DNA of 64,000 nt from an uncultured Pelagibacteraceae bacterium (GCA_902628965.1 CACOPB010000003.1:54673-118672); one strand, 5' to 3'; numbered from the stretch's first letter, positions 1-10,388 are shown. A program made the numbers and translations. Notes: generated by a model not told the origin, from the letters alone.

Positions 1-1491
1 AAATTTTTTTCAGGCCCAGAATCTTTTACACCTGACACTCAATACTTATTAGGAGAAACCCCAGAAGTAAAAAATCTTTACACATGTTGTGGATTTAACA
101 GTATAGGAATAGCAAGCTCAGGAGGTGCCGGAAGAGTTACAGCTGAATGGATGATTAATGGACATATAAATGAGGACTTATTTTCGTTAGATATAAAAAG
201 ATTTCAAAAATTTCATTCATCTAAAAAATTTATCATGGATAGAGTTACTGAAACCTTAGGAGATCTCTATGGTATGCATTGGCCTTTTAAACAACATTCA
301 ACATCAAGAAATGAAAAATTATTACCTTATCATGATGAATTAAAAAAAGCAGGAGCCTGTTTTGGTGTAGCAGGAGGTTTTGAAAGACCTATGTGGTACT
401 CCTTAAATGGAGAAAAGCCAGAATATAAATATAGTTTTAACTATCAAAATTGGTATCCATCAGCAAAAAACGAAACCATAAATGCTAGAAAAAATGTTGG
501 ACTTTTTGATTTTTCAACCTTTTCTAAATTTGATTTGAAAGGTGAAAAAACTCATAGTGATTTACAAAAAATTTGTACAGCTAATATTAAAAATGAAATT
601 GGAAAATCTACCTATACACATATGCTAAATGAGGATGGTGGCATCGAAACAGATTTAACAGTTGTTTGTGTTGATAAAAATTATTTTAGAATAGTAAGTT
701 CAGCAGCAACAAGAGAAAGAGATAAATACCATATCCTCAAATATTTATCTAAAGAAGTTGAATTTTCAGATGTTACTGAAAATATTTGTTGTCTTGGTTT
801 GTTTGGACCAAAAAGTAGAAATATGATTCAAAAGATTTGTAGTGATGATTTTAGTTCTGAAAATTTTAAATTTGGTACAGGTAAAAATGTTATGATAAAT
901 AATATCAAAATATGGGCGCAGAGAATATCTTATGTTGGTGAACTTGGATTTGAATTATATGTTAATAAAGAATATGCATTAAAATTATATGAAATTTTAG
1001 TTAAAGAGGGTAAAAATTTTGATTTATCCCATTGTGGAATGCATGCGGTGGACATAATGAGAATGGAAAGTGGTTTTTTGCATTGGGGTCATGATATTTC
1101 TCCAGAGGAAAATCAGTACCAAGCAGGTTTAAATTTTGCAATTAGCTATAAAAAAAATGTTAATTTTATAGGTAAAGATGCTTTGTTAAAGATCAAAGAT
1201 AAGACATTAGATAAAAAAATGATGATGTTTACTCTAAAGAATAGTAAACCTGGTGAACCTTTGTTGTTGCATGAAGAACCTATTTATTTAAATGATAAAA
1301 TTATTGGAAGAACAACTTCAGGAAATTATTCATTCTGTTTTGACAAAAATTTATCATTTGGCTATGTTAATTCAGGTAACTCAATAGATACACTTAAAGA
1401 TAAAAAATTGTTCATAGAAGTTGAGAAAATTAAATATCCAATCGAAATTCTCTCAAAACCACTAAATACAAAAGATTTTAGAAAAATATAG
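1..1491 (+). CDS. FAD-dependent dehydrogenase / GcvT-domain protein (dimethylglycine/sarcosine dehydrogenase-like), C-terminal part; 5' end outside window
   Basis: Frame 1 is open from base 1 (KFFSGPESFTPDTQYLLGETPEVKN...), so the listed ORF start at 151 is internal; C-terminal half has GcvT-like motifs (GELGFELYV, MRMESGFLHWGHDI). Confidence 0.85.
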   Translation, partial: KFFSGPESFTPDTQYLLGETPEVKNLYTCCGFNSIGIASSGGAGRVTAEWMINGHINEDLFSLDIKRFQKFHSSKKFIMDRVTETLGDLYGMHWPFKQHSTSRNEKLLPYHDELKKAGACFGVAGGFERPMWYSLNGEKPEYKYSFNYQNWYPSAKNETINARKNVGLFDFSTFSKFDLKGEKTHSDLQKICTANIKNEIGKSTYTHMLNEDGGIETDLTVVCVDKNYFRIVSSAATRERDKYHILKYLSKEVEFSDVTENICCLGLFGPKSRNMIQKICSDDFSSENFKFGTGKNVMINNIKIWAQRISYVGELGFELYVNKEYALKLYEILVKEGKNFDLSHCGMHAVDIMRMESGFLHWGHDISPEENQYQAGLNFAISYKKNVNFIGKDALLKIKDKTLDKKMMMFTLKNSKPGEPLLLHEEPIYLNDKIIGRTTSGNYSFCFDKNLSFGYVNSGNSIDTLKDKKLFIEVEKIKYPIEILSKPLNTKDFRKI

Positions 1492-1540
1492 TTAATTTTA
1501 ATTTTATTGTATTTAAGATAATTAGCTGATTAAATTAAGT

Positions 1541-1750
1541 GTGAAAAAAAATAATCAAGATACTTCATTATTTAATACTGATATTGCTCCAAATAAAGAT
1601 TTTGGTATAGATAAGATTAAAACTACTAATGTAAATATTTTACTAAATAGAGTTCGATTAGATCAAAAAAGAACTTTAAAAAAAAGAATTATTTTTTCAT
1701 TTATATTAGCCGCTTTGGTTAGTGCTTTAGCTGTTTATTTTATTATTTAG
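1541..1750 (+). CDS. small single-TM protein of unknown function
   Basis: 69 aa, GTG start, one C-terminal hydrophobic helix (IIFSFILAALVSALAVYFII). Confidence 0.5.
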   Translation: MKKNNQDTSLFNTDIAPNKDFGIDKIKTTNVNILLNRVRLDQKRTLKKRIIFSFILAALVSALAVYFII

Positions 1751-1818
1751 TTTAGAATTTGATTTAAAAAGTTTATTGAAACAATAAAGATTTGTATTAT
1801 AAACCATTTATCAATTAA

Positions 1819-1895
1819 GGCGGGGTAGCTCAGTTGGTTAGAGCGCGGGACTCATAAGCCCGAGGTCAGTGGTTCGATCCCACTTCCCGCTACCA
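1819..1895 (+). tRNA. tRNA-Met (CAT), elongator-like
   Basis: GGCGGGGTAGCTCAGTTGGTTAGAGCGCGGGACTCATAAGCCCGAGGTCAGTGGTTCGATCCCACTTCCCGCTACCA folds as a cloverleaf; anticodon loop CTCATAA; encoded CCA. Confidence 0.95.
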
Positions 1896-1901
1896 AAAAT
1901 T

Positions 1902-2414
1902 ATGAAAGATATTTATATAACTTGGGAAGACTATCATAATAAGATAGAGCAATTAGCTAAAAAAGTTTATGAGGATGATTTAAAATTTAATCAAATTATT
2001 TGTATTGCAAAAGGTGGATTAAGAGTTGGGGATGTTTTTAGTAGACTTTTTAATGTCCCCTTAGCCATTTTATCAGTTGAATCTTATCACGGTGATAGTG
2101 ATGATATTAAAAACCAACAAGGACAGTTTACTTTTTCAAGAGACTTAGCAAAAACTACTCCAAATTTAGGTTCACATGTTTTGCTGGTTGATGATTTAGC
2201 GGACTCTGGAAAAACTTTAATAAAAAGTATTAAATGGTTAGAGCATTTTTATGGATTTTACTTAGATGAAAAAATTAAAACTGCAGTTATATGGCACAAA
2301 TCAAGTTCAAAATTTAAACCTGACTATTCTGTAGATTACTTAAAAGACTCTCCATGGATACATATGCCATTTGAAAAATATGAGACTACAAACATAAAAG
2401 ATTTTAAGTTTTAG
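1902..2414 (+). CDS. purine phosphoribosyltransferase family protein (xanthine/hypoxanthine-guanine PRTase-like)
   Basis: PRPP-binding motif VLLVDDLADSGKTL; real start MKDIYITW at 1902, because the ORF-track start at 1869 lies inside the tRNA. Confidence 0.8.
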   Translation: MKDIYITWEDYHNKIEQLAKKVYEDDLKFNQIICIAKGGLRVGDVFSRLFNVPLAILSVESYHGDSDDIKNQQGQFTFSRDLAKTTPNLGSHVLLVDDLADSGKTLIKSIKWLEHFYGFYLDEKIKTAVIWHKSSSKFKPDYSVDYLKDSPWIHMPFEKYETTNIKDFKF

Positions 2415-2421
2415 TAATTAA

Positions 2422-3456
2422 TTATTTTATTAAACTATCATTAAACTGATTAGATACCCTAACAAATGTTGTGCATTTACTTAGTTGTTTGAGTGATGGT
2501 GCACCAACATAAGTACAGCTACTTCTTACACCACCAAGAATATTTAAAATTGTATCATTAATTTTCCCTCTATATTTTACTCTAACTTTTCTTCCCTCGC
2601 TACTTCTATAAGATGATAATCCACCATAATGTTTTTTATTTGCAACCTCAGAACTAGAACCATAAAATTCAATAAACTTATCACCATTAATTTTTACAAT
2701 TTTACCATTTCCTTCATCATGACCTGCTAACATTCCTCCCAACATTACAAAATCAGCACCACCACCAAATCCTTTAGCAACATCCCCAGGACAGGTACAT
2801 CCACCATCTGCTATTACATGAGCACCAAGTCCATGTGCTGCATCAGCACATTCAATTACTGCACTTAATTGTGGATAGCCAACTCCAGTTTGAATTCTTG
2901 TTGTGCAAACACTTCCAGGGCCAATACCAACTTTAACAATATCTGCTCCACTTAGAACTAATTCTTGAGTCATATCAGCTGTAACTACATTTCCAGCAAT
3001 AATAGTTTTCGTTGGATATTTGTCTCTTACTGATTTTATAAAATTTGTAAAATGTTCTGTGTACCCATTTGCAACATCAATACAAATAAATTTAAAAAAA
3101 CTAAATTCTTTTAGTACTTTATCTAAATTTTGAAAATCTTCTTTTTTAATTCCCACACTTAAAGCGATATTTGAATACAATTTTTTTATATTTTTATTTT
3201 GTTTTATTTTTTTGACATCATGTTGTTTAGTTAAACAAGTAATCATGCTATGATCATTTAATTTTTCTGCAATACTTAGTTCTCCAACACCATCCATATT
3301 TGCTGCCATAATTGGAATACCTGACCATTCATTCTTGCTGTATTTAAATCTGTATGTTCGTAGAAGATTTACGTCTTTACGGCTTTTTAATGTGCTTCTT
3401 TTAGGTCTAAACAGAACATCTGAATAATCTAATTTGAGTTCTTCTTCAATTCTCAT
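2422..3456 (-). CDS. guaC: GMP reductase
   Basis: MRIEEELKLDYSDVLFRPKRSTLKSR..., IMP dehydrogenase/GMP reductase motif GIGPGSVCTTR, no CBS domains, 344 aa. Confidence 0.93.
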   Translation of the reverse strand: MRIEEELKLDYSDVLFRPKRSTLKSRKDVNLLRTYRFKYSKNEWSGIPIMAANMDGVGELSIAEKLNDHSMITCLTKQHDVKKIKQNKNIKKLYSNIALSVGIKKEDFQNLDKVLKEFSFFKFICIDVANGYTEHFTNFIKSVRDKYPTKTIIAGNVVTADMTQELVLSGADIVKVGIGPGSVCTTRIQTGVGYPQLSAVIECADAAHGLGAHVIADGGCTCPGDVAKGFGGGADFVMLGGMLAGHDEGNGKIVKINGDKFIEFYGSSSEVANKKHYGGLSSYRSSEGRKVRVKYRGKINDTILNILGGVRSSCTYVGAPSLKQLSKCTTFVRVSNQFNDSLIK

Positions 3457-3527
3457 CGCTGATTAAAGTATAACCATAAAAATTAATTTCAAATCAATAT
3501 ATTGCCTGTGGATAAGTTTTTTCCAGC

Positions 3528-4055
3528 CTAATGTCCTGGAAATTCAATTAAATTCTCTACTTTGTAATTCTTTTTGATTAAATTATTTGATCCACCCAAA
3601 TCAAAAAGGTTTATAACAAATACAAATGCTGCAACTTTACCATGTGATATTTCAACCAATTTAGCAGCTGCTTCAGCAGTTCCTCCGGTTGCAATAAGAT
3701 CATCTATTATTAGAACTTCATCTTTTTGATTAATAGAATCCTTGTGTACTTCAATTGTTGCCGTTCCATACTCAAGTTCAAAATCCACAGAATGTACATC
3801 AGCTGGTAATTTATTTTTTTTTCTTAACATTATAAATGGTTTTTTTAGAATATAGGAGACAGCAGATGCGAATACAAAACCCCTTGATTCTATAGCTGCT
3901 ATTTTTGTGAAATTATATTTTTTTGACCTCCCAATTATTTGATTGATTGTTTCTTCAAATGCATTTTCGTCTTTAATTAGGGTTGTTATATCTCTAAATA
4001 AAATACCTTTTTTTGGATAATCAGGAATTGATCTAATATAATCTTTTAAGTTCAT
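3528..4055 (-). CDS. apt: adenine phosphoribosyltransferase
   Basis: IRSIPDYPKKGILFRDITTL...ESRGF...VLIIDDLIATGGTA. Confidence 0.95.
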   Translation of the reverse strand: MNLKDYIRSIPDYPKKGILFRDITTLIKDENAFEETINQIIGRSKKYNFTKIAAIESRGFVFASAVSYILKKPFIMLRKKNKLPADVHSVDFELEYGTATIEVHKDSINQKDEVLIIDDLIATGGTAEAAAKLVEISHGKVAAFVFVINLFDLGGSNNLIKKNYKVENLIEFPGH

Positions 4056-4096
4056 AATAATTAAATATAAAAGTATAAATAATTATATTTTTAACT

Positions 4097-4969
4097 ATGA
4101 CAACAAATAAATTAGCAATTATTGGTGGTAGTGGTCTTTATGATGTAGAAGAGTTTAAAGATAGAGAATTACTTGAATTGAATACTCCATGGGGAAAACC
4201 ATCAGATAAAATTTTAAAGACAAATTATAATAATAAAGAAATTTATTTTTTACCAAGACATGGAAAAGGACATTTTGTATCCCCTTCAAATATTAATTTT
4301 AGAGCAAATATAGATGCGCTAAAACAACTGGGAGTTACAGATATTGTTTCTGTATCAGCTGTGGGCTCCCTAAAAGAAAATTTACCACCTGGAAAATTTG
4401 TAATTGTAGATCAATTTATAGATAGGACTTTTGCAAGAGCAAAAACTTTTTTTGATGATGAGGTTGTTGCTCATGTATCAATGGCTCATCCAACATCAAA
4501 TGGTTTAATGAATGCATGTGAAGAAGCAATTAAAAAATCAAATATAGATTATCAAAGAAATGGAACCTATGTCGTTATGGAAGGTCCTCAATTTTCTACA
4601 TTAGCGGAGTCTAATTTATATAGATCATGGAAAGCGGATGTAATTGGAATGACCAATATGCCAGAGGCAAAATTAGCGAGAGAAGCTGAGATTAGATATG
4701 CATCTATTTCAATGGTAACAGATTTTGATTGTTGGCATCCTGATCATGAAAATGTTGATGTTAAACAAGTAATCAAAGTTTTATTAGGAAACGCAGAAAA
4801 AGCAAAAATAATGATTAAAAATTTAATTGAAAATTTTGAAGATCATATTGATCCAAATGACCCAACAAATAACTGTTTAGATGTAGCAATAATTACAGCA
4901 CCTGAAAAAAGAACTAAAAAAACAGTTGAAAAACTTAAAACCGTTGCTGGTAGAGTTTTATTAAAATGA
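4097..4969 (+). CDS. mtnP: S-methyl-5'-thioadenosine phosphorylase
   Basis: LAIIGGSGLYD, PRHGKGH, MEGPQFST, IGMTNMPEAKLAREAEI typical of MTA phosphorylases. Confidence 0.93.
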   Translation: MTTNKLAIIGGSGLYDVEEFKDRELLELNTPWGKPSDKILKTNYNNKEIYFLPRHGKGHFVSPSNINFRANIDALKQLGVTDIVSVSAVGSLKENLPPGKFVIVDQFIDRTFARAKTFFDDEVVAHVSMAHPTSNGLMNACEEAIKKSNIDYQRNGTYVVMEGPQFSTLAESNLYRSWKADVIGMTNMPEAKLAREAEIRYASISMVTDFDCWHPDHENVDVKQVIKVLLGNAEKAKIMIKNLIENFEDHIDPNDPTNNCLDVAIITAPEKRTKKTVEKLKTVAGRVLLK

Positions 4970-5871
4970 AGAGAATATTAATTTTTTTTATTATTAGTTT
5001 TTTCTTAACCAATGCTTATTCAAGCCCAAAATTTGATAAAGATCTTAAAAAATTTTCTAAAGATAATGGATTTATAAATAACAAAGGAAAAACTTATTCT
5101 GAGAACGAAATAAAAGACAAAAAAAATTCAATTTTAATTATTTACAATCATGGCTCAGATAATGATCAAAAAAGTGATAAATGTACAAGTTCAGGAAATA
5201 ATGTTCCTAAAGTTATAAGAGACTTACATGATAAAAACATTAAAAATTTCAAAATAAAAATATATCGTTTATGCACAGGTGCAAAAGGATGGTCAAAAAA
5301 AGAGCAAACTAAAATGTGGAAAGCTCATGAAAAAACAGGAAAATTAGCTATAGAATTAAAAGACAAAGATGGAATTTCATTAATTAATAAACAAAAGCAA
5401 AACCAAAGAAGAAGAGTTATAAAAGATAAAGTTGATAGTTTTATTAAAGAAGGATTTAAGAATATTATTCTTGCTGGTCATTCATCAGGTGGCTGGCAGT
5501 CAATAAAAATAAAAGCAGAATTCCCCGAGCTGGTGAAAGGTGTAATTGGTCTTAATCCAGGCGCAGGTGGAACTGTTAAAAATAGAAAAGATTGGCCTTG
5601 GTGGGAAGATGTAAGATATTATGGTTTTGTTAAGGATTTATCCCAAATAAATGGAATTATTATTACACATGATAAAGATCATTTTAATTCTCCAAATGAC
5701 TATTCTATATTTAAAAGTATAAATTCTGTTAAATTTGTAAATTTAACCAAATCTGGGTGCAAAAAAGCAGAGCCTATGAATAATTATCATGGAATAACTC
5801 TTACTAAATGTTATGCGGAATATGAAAAGAAAAATAAGGATTTAATTAAATACTTAAATGACATTTTTTAA
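4966..5871 (+). CDS. secreted alpha/beta-hydrolase-like protein
   Basis: Signal peptide MKRILIFFIISFFLTNAYSS; nucleophile elbow-like GHSSGG; overlaps mtnP stop by 4 nt (ATGA). Confidence 0.6.
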   Translation: MKRILIFFIISFFLTNAYSSPKFDKDLKKFSKDNGFINNKGKTYSENEIKDKKNSILIIYNHGSDNDQKSDKCTSSGNNVPKVIRDLHDKNIKNFKIKIYRLCTGAKGWSKKEQTKMWKAHEKTGKLAIELKDKDGISLINKQKQNQRRRVIKDKVDSFIKEGFKNIILAGHSSGGWQSIKIKAEFPELVKGVIGLNPGAGGTVKNRKDWPWWEDVRYYGFVKDLSQINGIIITHDKDHFNSPNDYSIFKSINSVKFVNLTKSGCKKAEPMNNYHGITLTKCYAEYEKKNKDLIKYLNDIF

Positions 5872-5873
5872 AG

Positions 5874-6947
5874 ATGAAAATTAATGGAAAAGAATATCGT
5901 ACTATTTGGTTTGAAGGCAATATTGTAAAAATAATAGATCAAACAAAACTTCCACATCAATTTATAATCAAAGAACTAAAGACAGTAAAAGACGCAATTA
6001 AAGCTATAAAAATAATGGAAGTAAGAGGGGCGCCCCTTATAGGAGGAACAGCTGCTTATGGTTTGGCTTTAGCAGTTCAAGAAAATAGCAATTCAGAATT
6101 TATTAAAAAAAGCGCAGAAGAATTAATTAAATCAAGACCTACAGCTATAAATTTAAAATGGGCTGTAGATCGTATGATAAAAAAATTGTCAGGAATTAAT
6201 AGTGATCAAATCTTAGATGTAGCTTTAAATGAGGCTAAAGAAATATGCGATGAGGATGAAAAATTTTGTGAAAATATTGGTATTAATGGATTAAAAATAA
6301 TTGAAGAAATTTATAGTAAAAAGAAGGATACAGTTAATATCTTAACTCATTGTAATGCAGGCTGGTTAGCAACAATTAATTGGGGTACAGCCACATCACC
6401 TATTTACCATGCTCATAAAAAAGGAATTCCCGTTCATGTATGGGTAGATGAAACAAGACCAAGAAATCAAGGTGCAAACTTAACTTCGTATGAATTAAAT
6501 GAAGAGGAAATACCAAATACTATTATTGCTGATAATACAGGTGGAATTTTAATGCAAAGAGGTGAGGTTGATATGTGCATTGTTGGTACTGATAGAACTT
6601 TATCTAATGGAGATGTTTGTAATAAAATTGGTACTTATCTAAAAGCTTTAGCTGCCCATGATAACAATGTTCCCTTTTATGTGGCGCTTCCAAGTTCAAC
6701 AATTGATTGGGATATTAAAGATGCGAAGGATATTCCAATTGAAGAAAGAAACTCTGAAGAATTATCTCACGTAGAAGGAGTTGATGAAAATAATGAAATT
6801 AAGAAAATTTTAATTTATCCTAGCAAAAGTAAAGCAATGAATTTAGCTTTTGATGTAACTCCTGCAAAATACGTTACTGGTTTAATTACAGAAAAAGGAA
6901 TTTCCGAAGCTTCAACTGAAAGTTTAAAAAAATTATTTAATAAATAA
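5874..6947 (+). CDS. mtnA: methylthioribose-1-phosphate isomerase
   Basis: eIF2B-like family; VRGAPLIGGTAAYG, THCNAGWLAT, DETRPRNQGANLT, GTDRTLSNGDVCNKIGTY. Confidence 0.92.
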   Translation: MKINGKEYRTIWFEGNIVKIIDQTKLPHQFIIKELKTVKDAIKAIKIMEVRGAPLIGGTAAYGLALAVQENSNSEFIKKSAEELIKSRPTAINLKWAVDRMIKKLSGINSDQILDVALNEAKEICDEDEKFCENIGINGLKIIEEIYSKKKDTVNILTHCNAGWLATINWGTATSPIYHAHKKGIPVHVWVDETRPRNQGANLTSYELNEEEIPNTIIADNTGGILMQRGEVDMCIVGTDRTLSNGDVCNKIGTYLKALAAHDNNVPFYVALPSSTIDWDIKDAKDIPIEERNSEELSHVEGVDENNEIKKILIYPSKSKAMNLAFDVTPAKYVTGLITEKGISEASTESLKKLFNK

Positions 6948-6951
6948 ATAT

Positions 6952-7929
6952 ATGGAATCTGTAAGAATGGTTGAAGTTACAAGAAGCGGTGAAATTGAAA
7001 GCTTTCATCAAGGGGTTGCAGTATTAATCAATTCATCAGGGGATATTTTAAAAGAGTGGGGAAATTCTGAAATAAATATATATCCAAGATCAGCATTAAA
7101 ACCAATTCAAACTTTAAATCTTTATAAAGACGGCATAGCAAGCTCTATGGAACTCACTGAAGAACAAATAGCAATTACAACAGCATCACATCACGCTGAA
7201 AAATTTCATCAAGAAATAATTTTGAATTGGTTAAAAAAAATTAATATAAAAGAAGAAAATCTTTCTTGTGGTCATGATTGGCCATGGAATTTGGAGGACA
7301 AATTTAGGGAAAAACTAGAGAATAAAAATAAAAGAAGAATTTATCATAATTGTTCGGGAAAACATTGTGGACATCTGGCAGTATGTAAACATAAAGATTT
7401 AACCTTAGAAAATTACCATGAAAAAACACATCCTTTGCAAAAGGATTTAATTAAATTAATTGAGGATTTATCAGATTATAAGATAAAAAATATTGGAATT
7501 GACGGTTGTACTCTTCCAAATCCCTTGATGCCTTTAAAAAAATTTGCTTTAGCAGTATCTCGATTAACAGATGATAAAAAATTAAATGAAAACAAAGATA
7601 TAGCAAAAAAAATATTTAACTCATGTGTAAATTTTCCTGAGATAACTGGAGGCACAAATAGTGTTAATTGTATTTTAACAAAACTTTCAAAAGGAAAAAT
7701 ATTTTTCAAAAATGGTGCAGAAGGAGTATTTTTAGCTTTAATACCTGAAATAAAATCTGCACTTGTAGTTAAAATTTTAGATGGTGCAGCGAGGGCAGCT
7801 GAAACTGCAATAGCAGGATTAATTTCTGAGTTAAATATTATTGATGAAAATGAACTAGCAAAGATTAAATCTAGTGAGGTTACAAATTCTATAGGTCAAA
7901 AAATTGGAAAATTGAGATTTGTGTTATAA
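6952..7929 (+). CDS. asparaginase (L-asparaginase II family)
   Basis: EVTRSGEIESFHQGVAVLINSSGDI, YPRSALKPIQ, NCSGKHCGHL, GIDGCTLPNPLMPL. Confidence 0.85.
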   Translation: MESVRMVEVTRSGEIESFHQGVAVLINSSGDILKEWGNSEINIYPRSALKPIQTLNLYKDGIASSMELTEEQIAITTASHHAEKFHQEIILNWLKKINIKEENLSCGHDWPWNLEDKFREKLENKNKRRIYHNCSGKHCGHLAVCKHKDLTLENYHEKTHPLQKDLIKLIEDLSDYKIKNIGIDGCTLPNPLMPLKKFALAVSRLTDDKKLNENKDIAKKIFNSCVNFPEITGGTNSVNCILTKLSKGKIFFKNGAEGVFLALIPEIKSALVVKILDGAARAAETAIAGLISELNIIDENELAKIKSSEVTNSIGQKIGKLRFVL

Positions 7930-9018
7930 TTCACAACAAATCAATCCATCTAAGGGCTTTGGATGAAACCAAGTTGATTTGGGAGGCATAAATTTTTTTT
8001 TATCAGCAATTCTCATAACACTTGCAATATTTGTGGGGGAAAGTCTGAAAGCGATATCAAATTTTTTTGAATTTACTAACTTCTTTAAAATAATTGAGCC
8101 ATTAATTCCTGAAATAAAATCAATTTTATTAACTTTTATTTTATTAATAATATTTTCATGTAGAGTTGTTACATCTAATTTATTATTGTTTTTAATTTGT
8201 TTCAGTGAAAACCATTGATGTTTAACATACATTTCCATATTACCTTTTTTTAAGTTTTTTGAATTATTCTTAATTTTTTTTATTATAAAATTTCTACTTA
8301 TAATATTAAAAATTTTTTCAATTCTTAAATTGCTTTTTAATACTCTGTTATAATCTAATATTTGAATTTGATTGTCAGGGAAAGCAATTATCATTGGTGA
8401 TATTTTTTTATTACTATTAATCATGCCTTGGATTCTATGATGACCATCGCAAATGTATATTTTATTAATTTTATTAATTAATTTTTTTAAAGATTTTTGA
8501 TTTTTTTCTCTATCAACAATCCATACTTGATGATTAAATTTGTCCAAGGATCTAAATGAATAAATTGGCTTTGATTTTGTGATTTTTATTAAAAAATTTT
8601 GCAGGTATTTGTTTTGCTTATATGCTGTATAAATTGGGCCAATTTGAGTTGAAATATTTAAGATCTGTTTCTTTCTTTCAAAAACTCTATTTTTAAAAGT
8701 TTCTTCGTGACCTAAAATATTTTTGTTGTCATAATTATTTAAGTCTATTTTACCTAGTATACCAATTTGTTGGTGGTTTTTATTGGATATTTTATAAATA
8801 TAATAACAATCTTTAACTTCTTTATTTATCATTTGTTTATTCTTCATATTTTTAAAATATTTTTTAGATTGAATTAGATTTTTACTAGTCAAAATTTTTA
8901 AATAACCAAACTTTGGATGGGATTTTAAACTATTAAAATATTTTGGATTTGGAGTTGAAATTTGACGTGCTAGTCTATTTATTGGTCTTAAAGCTTTAAA
9001 TGGATTTATTAGACTCAA
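7924..9018 (-). CDS. DUF1015 family protein
   Basis: N-terminal INPFKALRP and central ICDGHHR motif of DUF1015. Confidence 0.75.
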   Translation of the reverse strand: MSLINPFKALRPINRLARQISTPNPKYFNSLKSHPKFGYLKILTSKNLIQSKKYFKNMKNKQMINKEVKDCYYIYKISNKNHQQIGILGKIDLNNYDNKNILGHEETFKNRVFERKKQILNISTQIGPIYTAYKQNKYLQNFLIKITKSKPIYSFRSLDKFNHQVWIVDREKNQKSLKKLINKINKIYICDGHHRIQGMINSNKKISPMIIAFPDNQIQILDYNRVLKSNLRIEKIFNIISRNFIIKKIKNNSKNLKKGNMEMYVKHQWFSLKQIKNNNKLDVTTLHENIINKIKVNKIDFISGINGSIILKKLVNSKKFDIAFRLSPTNIASVMRIADKKKFMPPKSTWFHPKPLDGLICCEL

Positions 9019-9026
9019 ATTATTAA

Positions 9027-10388
9027 TTAGGCAATTTTTGGAAGGTCTTCTAATGCTTTATCCATACTTCCTTTATCAAACTTATCCTCTGCAAGATTAC
9101 CTTCGAAGTAATCCCCATATGCTTTCATATCAAAATGACCATGACCACATAAATTAAATAATATAGTTTTAGATTCTCCATTTTTTTTACATTCTAATGC
9201 TGCATCAATCGCGCCTTTTACTGCATGAGTTGCTTCTGGAGCTGGTACAATTCCTTCTGTTCTTGCAAAATTTACTCCTGCTTCAAAGCACTCTTTTTGA
9301 CCATATGCTTTTGCTTCAAGCGCATTGATTTCTTTTAAGTGACTTACTAGTGGTGCCATACCATGATATCTTAAACCACCCGAATGTGTAGCTGGCGGTA
9401 TAAATTGTGATCCAAGTGTATGCATTTTTACTAAAGGTGTTAATTTACCAGTATCACCAAAATCATATACATATTTACCCTCTGTTAATGTAGGGCAAGA
9501 TTTAGGTTCGCATGCAATAACTCTCGTTTTTTTTCCCTCTCTAAAATTTTTTCCTAAAAAAGGATTTGCTAATCCTGAAAAATTACTTCCACCACCTGTA
9601 CATCCAACTAAAATATCTGGATAATCATCTGCCATCTCCATTTGAAGTAATGCTTCATTTCCTACAATAGTTTGGTGCATTAACACATGATTTAAAACAC
9701 TTCCTAACGCATATTTTGTGTCAGGATTTTTTGCAGCCATTTCCACCGCCTCCGAAATTGCTATACCTAAACTTCCTGTATTGTTTGGATCCTTTGCTAA
9801 AATTGCTTTTCCACTATCAGTTTCATTTGATGGACTAGCAACACATCTAGCACCATAAGTTTGCATTACGAGTTTTCTGTATGGTTTTTGCTCAAAACTT
9901 ACTTTTACCATGTAAACATCTAGTTCAATTCCAAATAATTTACATGCAAATGCTAATGAGGTTCCCCATTGACCAGCACCAGTTTCAGTAGTTATTTTTT
10001 TTGTTCCCTCTTCTTTATTATAAAATGCTTGTGCTACAGCTGTGTTAGGTTTGTGACTACCAGAAGGACTTACACCTTCATATTTGTAATAAATTTTTGC
10101 TGGAGTATCTAAATGTTTTTCTAATTTTCTAGCTCTATATAAAGGAGATGGCCTCCACTGTTTATAAATTTCTCTTACAGGCCCAGGTATTTCTATTTCT
10201 CTTTCTTGAGAAACTTCTTGGCCGATTAAAGCCATTGGAAATAAAGGAGCCAAATCATCAGGCCCAATTGGTTTTAAAGTACCTGGATGAAGTGGTGGTT
10301 CCATTGGTTTAGGTAAATCAGCGCAAATATTATACCAAGTCTTAGGCATTTTACTTTCTTCTAGGAAGTATTTTATTGTATCTGTCAT
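9027..10388 (-). CDS. tryptophan synthase beta-like protein, TrpB2 type
   Basis: RPSPLYRARKLEKHL, PLP lysine region SGSHKPNTA, TGAGQWG, GCTGGGSNF; long N-terminus typical of TrpB2. Confidence 0.9.
   Translation of the reverse strand: MTDTIKYFLEESKMPKTWYNICADLPKPMEPPLHPGTLKPIGPDDLAPLFPMALIGQEVSQEREIEIPGPVREIYKQWRPSPLYRARKLEKHLDTPAKIYYKYEGVSPSGSHKPNTAVAQAFYNKEEGTKKITTETGAGQWGTSLAFACKLFGIELDVYMVKVSFEQKPYRKLVMQTYGARCVASPSNETDSGKAILAKDPNNTGSLGIAISEAVEMAAKNPDTKYALGSVLNHVLMHQTIVGNEALLQMEMADDYPDILVGCTGGGSNFSGLANPFLGKNFREGKKTRVIACEPKSCPTLTEGKYVYDFGDTGKLTPLVKMHTLGSQFIPPATHSGGLRYHGMAPLVSHLKEINALEAKAYGQKECFEAGVNFARTEGIVPAPEATHAVKGAIDAALECKKNGESKTILFNLCGHGHFDMKAYGDYFEGNLAEDKFDKGSMDKALEDLPKIA

Noticed and set aside
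1772-1788. TTTATTG-AAA-CAATAAA inverted repeat before tRNA-Met
   Set aside because: AT-only type stem common by chance in this sequence; no T-run; may just be part of the tRNA promoter region.
1869-1901. ORF-track N-terminus MVRSHFPLPKI of the PRTase
   Set aside because: Lies inside the tRNA-Met T-arm and acceptor stem; the real start is ATG at 1902.
7476-8218. Opposite-strand ORFs 7476-7709 (-) and 7979-8218 (+)
   Set aside because: Both are antisense to well-supported genes (asparaginase, DUF1015) and have no recognisable motifs.
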